DNA of 33,183 nucleotides, taken from Lachnospiraceae bacterium (lineage in GTDB: Bacteria > Bacillota > Clostridia > Lachnospirales > Lachnospiraceae). This document shows, one piece after another, positions 31,793 to 33,183 of this stretch. The number at the start of each line of letters is the position of its first letter. Position 1 is the stretch's first letter. The translations under genes were made by a program, and so were the position numbers. The stretch is from assembly GCA_017399885.1 (NCBI GenBank), contig JAFQAU010000041.1, forward strand, positions 1-33,183, in the 5' to 3' direction. Under the pieces are notes generated by a model. That model saw nothing but the letters and a program-made list of their open reading frames with translations. It did no database searches and was not told the DNA's origin.

Positions 31793-32920
31793 CTATTCTT
31801 TTATTTCTATATTCTGCAATTTCTCTTTCATTCTTTTAAATTTCTTATCTTCCCATAGGCAGGCAAATGCCGGATGCTGCAATCCTTCAATTGCACTGTT
31901 AAGCACAATTTTTCGCTCTCTTGGCACACCTCCACCGTACTCTAACTGTTCAAACCAGCTATCCATTTTTGAAAAATATGTATCCCCATGCAAAAATACC
32001 TCATCACAGGAAAATCCAATCTCTATACAGTTTACAAACTTTTCAAGGAATTCTAGTGCTTGTTCCTTTTGTCCATGCAGACAAAAAACAATTACGGCCT
32101 GGTAATAAAATACCGCCATTGCATTAAAATTCAACTGCTCTACTTTATAGACCTCTGCCACCACACTAATACGCTTTATGGTTTCCTGACAAATTTCTAA
32201 ATTATCACTATGAATAGAAAGATATTCTGTAGCACATCCAATCAATGTTATAACCTGTGAATACATCCCAAGCTGTGCATAGCGTTCTGCATTCTCCATT
32301 TCATTTGCCATCACATAAGCTTTGATCAAGACTCCTATCCCTTGATTAGAAATACGACTAGGATTTTGTAACTCTACTAAGGTTTCAATCACCGTCTTCG
32401 TATCTCCTTGTAACAGATTGATCGTTGCATGCAAATTAACCACATCATTACATAACACAATATTCTTTGAATTATTTATAATGTGATTACAAAGCTCTGA
32501 AGCCTCTGCAAGAATTTCCAGCTTTCTATTTTCTTCATTCGCAAGCATATAATGATTCATCCACAACAAACAAATGCGATACACAAAGGGATAACAGGAA
32601 TAATATTGATGTAAAAGCTTCTTACTTTTCTCCATTACCTCCTCAAAAGGTTCCTGTACAAATGCTACACATAAGTCTCGATATATTTTTAAAATCTGCT
32701 CCTCACTCAGCTGTGGCTCATATCCCATTAATTTATCTATGGTAACGTCAAAATAATTAGCAAGCTGTGGTAACATTAACACATCCGGAATACTTTGTCC
32801 TGTTTCCCATTTGGATACAGAAGCCTTTGTTACACCTACAAATTCTGCCAACTGTTCTTGTGTAATTTTTCTTTCCCGTCTAAGCTTTGCTATATTCTCC
32901 GAAATGCTTATAGCATACAT
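31793..32920 (-). CDS. XRE family regulator with TPR-like C-terminal domain
   Basis: 375 residues. HTH_3 DNA-binding domain at about 5-66 (LRRERKITQEQLAEFVGVTKASVSKWETGQSIPD, then ANYFDVTIDKLMGYEP). The remaining 300 residues are helical and tetratricopeptide-like, as in RRNPP-type and related regulators that bind a peptide or protein signal. The ATG follows AAAGGGGGATTTTTT. The PLDc_N-ABC genes follow 96 bp downstream in the same direction, so it probably controls them. No ligand can be assigned. Confidence 0.93.
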   Translation of the reverse strand: MYAISISENIAKLRRERKITQEQLAEFVGVTKASVSKWETGQSIPDVLMLPQLANYFDVTIDKLMGYEPQLSEEQILKIYRDLCVAFVQEPFEEVMEKSKKLLHQYYSCYPFVYRICLLWMNHYMLANEENRKLEILAEASELCNHIINNSKNIVLCNDVVNLHATINLLQGDTKTVIETLVELQNPSRISNQGIGVLIKAYVMANEMENAERYAQLGMYSQVITLIGCATEYLSIHSDNLEICQETIKRISVVAEVYKVEQLNFNAMAVFYYQAVIVFCLHGQKEQALEFLEKFVNCIEIGFSCDEVFLHGDTYFSKMDSWFEQLEYGGGVPRERKIVLNSAIEGLQHPAFACLWEDKKFKRMKEKLQNIEIKE

Positions 32921-33160
32921 AAAAAAATCCCCCTTTCATTCACAAATCCAATGCTAAAAGATTTTAATGCTTCTGCCTTACTCTATAAGGCATAGCTTTT
33001 ATAACTGCTGCCTAGCAGTTCCCTTCTGATATAATCTTATCTAATAACTATAAATGAGCAAATAACAAAAATTGCATAAATTTACAGACAACTTCACTTT
33101 TAAGCGGTAAAATGTAAGTAATCACCCAAACATTTAGCCCCCAAAAGGAAGGTGTCTGCT
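32921..33160. promoter_or_regulatory. Divergent intergenic region with hairpins
   Basis: The 240-bp gap between the XRE gene and the next plus-strand gene contains two perfect hairpins: TGCCTTA/TAAGGCA (32974-32980/32986-32992) and AACTGCT/AGCAGTT (33003-33009/33014-33020). A TATAAT lies at 33029-33034 on plus. An operator for the XRE regulator could be among these, but no binding data are visible. Confidence 0.4.
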
Positions 33161-33183
33161 ATGGATAATATACTAAATTCTAA
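33161..33183 (+). CDS. Start of an unknown gene, cut by window end
   Basis: ATG at 33161 follows AAAAGGAAGGTG at a good distance and opens a frame MDNILNS that runs off the window. Only seven codons are visible, so no family can be named. It reads away from the XRE gene. Confidence 0.5.

Noticed and set aside
1..33183. CRISPR array, tRNA, rRNA or intact insertion sequence
   Set aside because: No regularly spaced direct repeats, no tRNA cloverleaf or rRNA sequence and no transposase were seen in either strand.

Overview
The window is AT-rich DNA with short intergenic gaps, strong AGGAGG-type ribosome binding sites and hairpin-plus-U terminators. It carries a large flagellar late-gene block, a SpoIIR gene and long flagellin, FlgL and FliD homologues. 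Together these point to a motile, Gram-positive clostridium of the Lachnospiraceae (Roseburia, Agathobacter or Butyrivibrio type). This placement is inferred from gene families and layout, not from a database search.

Layout. 1-240: non-coding, more GC-rich than the rest, with palindromes and one copy of a repeat. 243-5561, minus strand: a degenerate flagellin gene, then fliW and csrA (overlapping), then flaG, fliD and fliS, ending at a strong terminator. 5790-12209, minus strand: flgM, flgN, two different flgK genes and flgL, read in that order from a sigma-28-type promoter. 12517-12996: a second FliS-like gene with its own near-perfect sigma-28-type promoter. 13203-14690: an intact flagellin. 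14774-18121: a 1115-residue protein with helical repeats and a FliK-like C-terminus, also behind a sigma-28-type promoter. 18122-19249: about 1.1 kb with no convincing gene. 19250-20680, plus strand: pncB. 21025-21627, plus strand: a VanY/VanXY-type peptidase with no signal peptide. 21662-25376, minus strand: an envelope operon, ddl, murI, DUF1934, plsC and a small membrane protein. 25536-26153: spoIIR. 26449-28051, plus strand: ispE and a GntR/FCD regulator. 28112-29374, minus strand: lysA behind a roughly 390-nt leader. 29822-32920, minus strand: an XRE-TPR regulator, a PLDc_N membrane protein, and an ABC ATPase and permease, resembling YxlE-YxlF-YxlG of Bacillus. The first codons of a further plus-strand gene lie at the right edge.

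How the genes work together. The flagellar block holds hook-filament junction proteins (FlgK, FlgL), the cap (FliD), filament protein (FliC), export chaperones (FlgN, two FliS), the anti-sigma-28 factor FlgM and the FliW-CsrA switch. GGA-rich sequence in the flagellin leader looks like a CsrA target, so the switch and a likely client are both here. Sigma-28-type boxes (TAA-N15/16-CGATA-like) precede flgM, flaG, the second fliS and the 1115-residue gene. The murI-ddl genes supply D-Glu and D-Ala-D-Ala for peptidoglycan, and the nearby peptidase could trim such peptides.

The most interesting items are the large FliK-like repeat protein, the structured lysA leader, the flagellin pseudogene with at least three lesions, and a dispersed 14-nt motif (YGTAACAGTTYAGC) found repeatedly in intergenic DNA.
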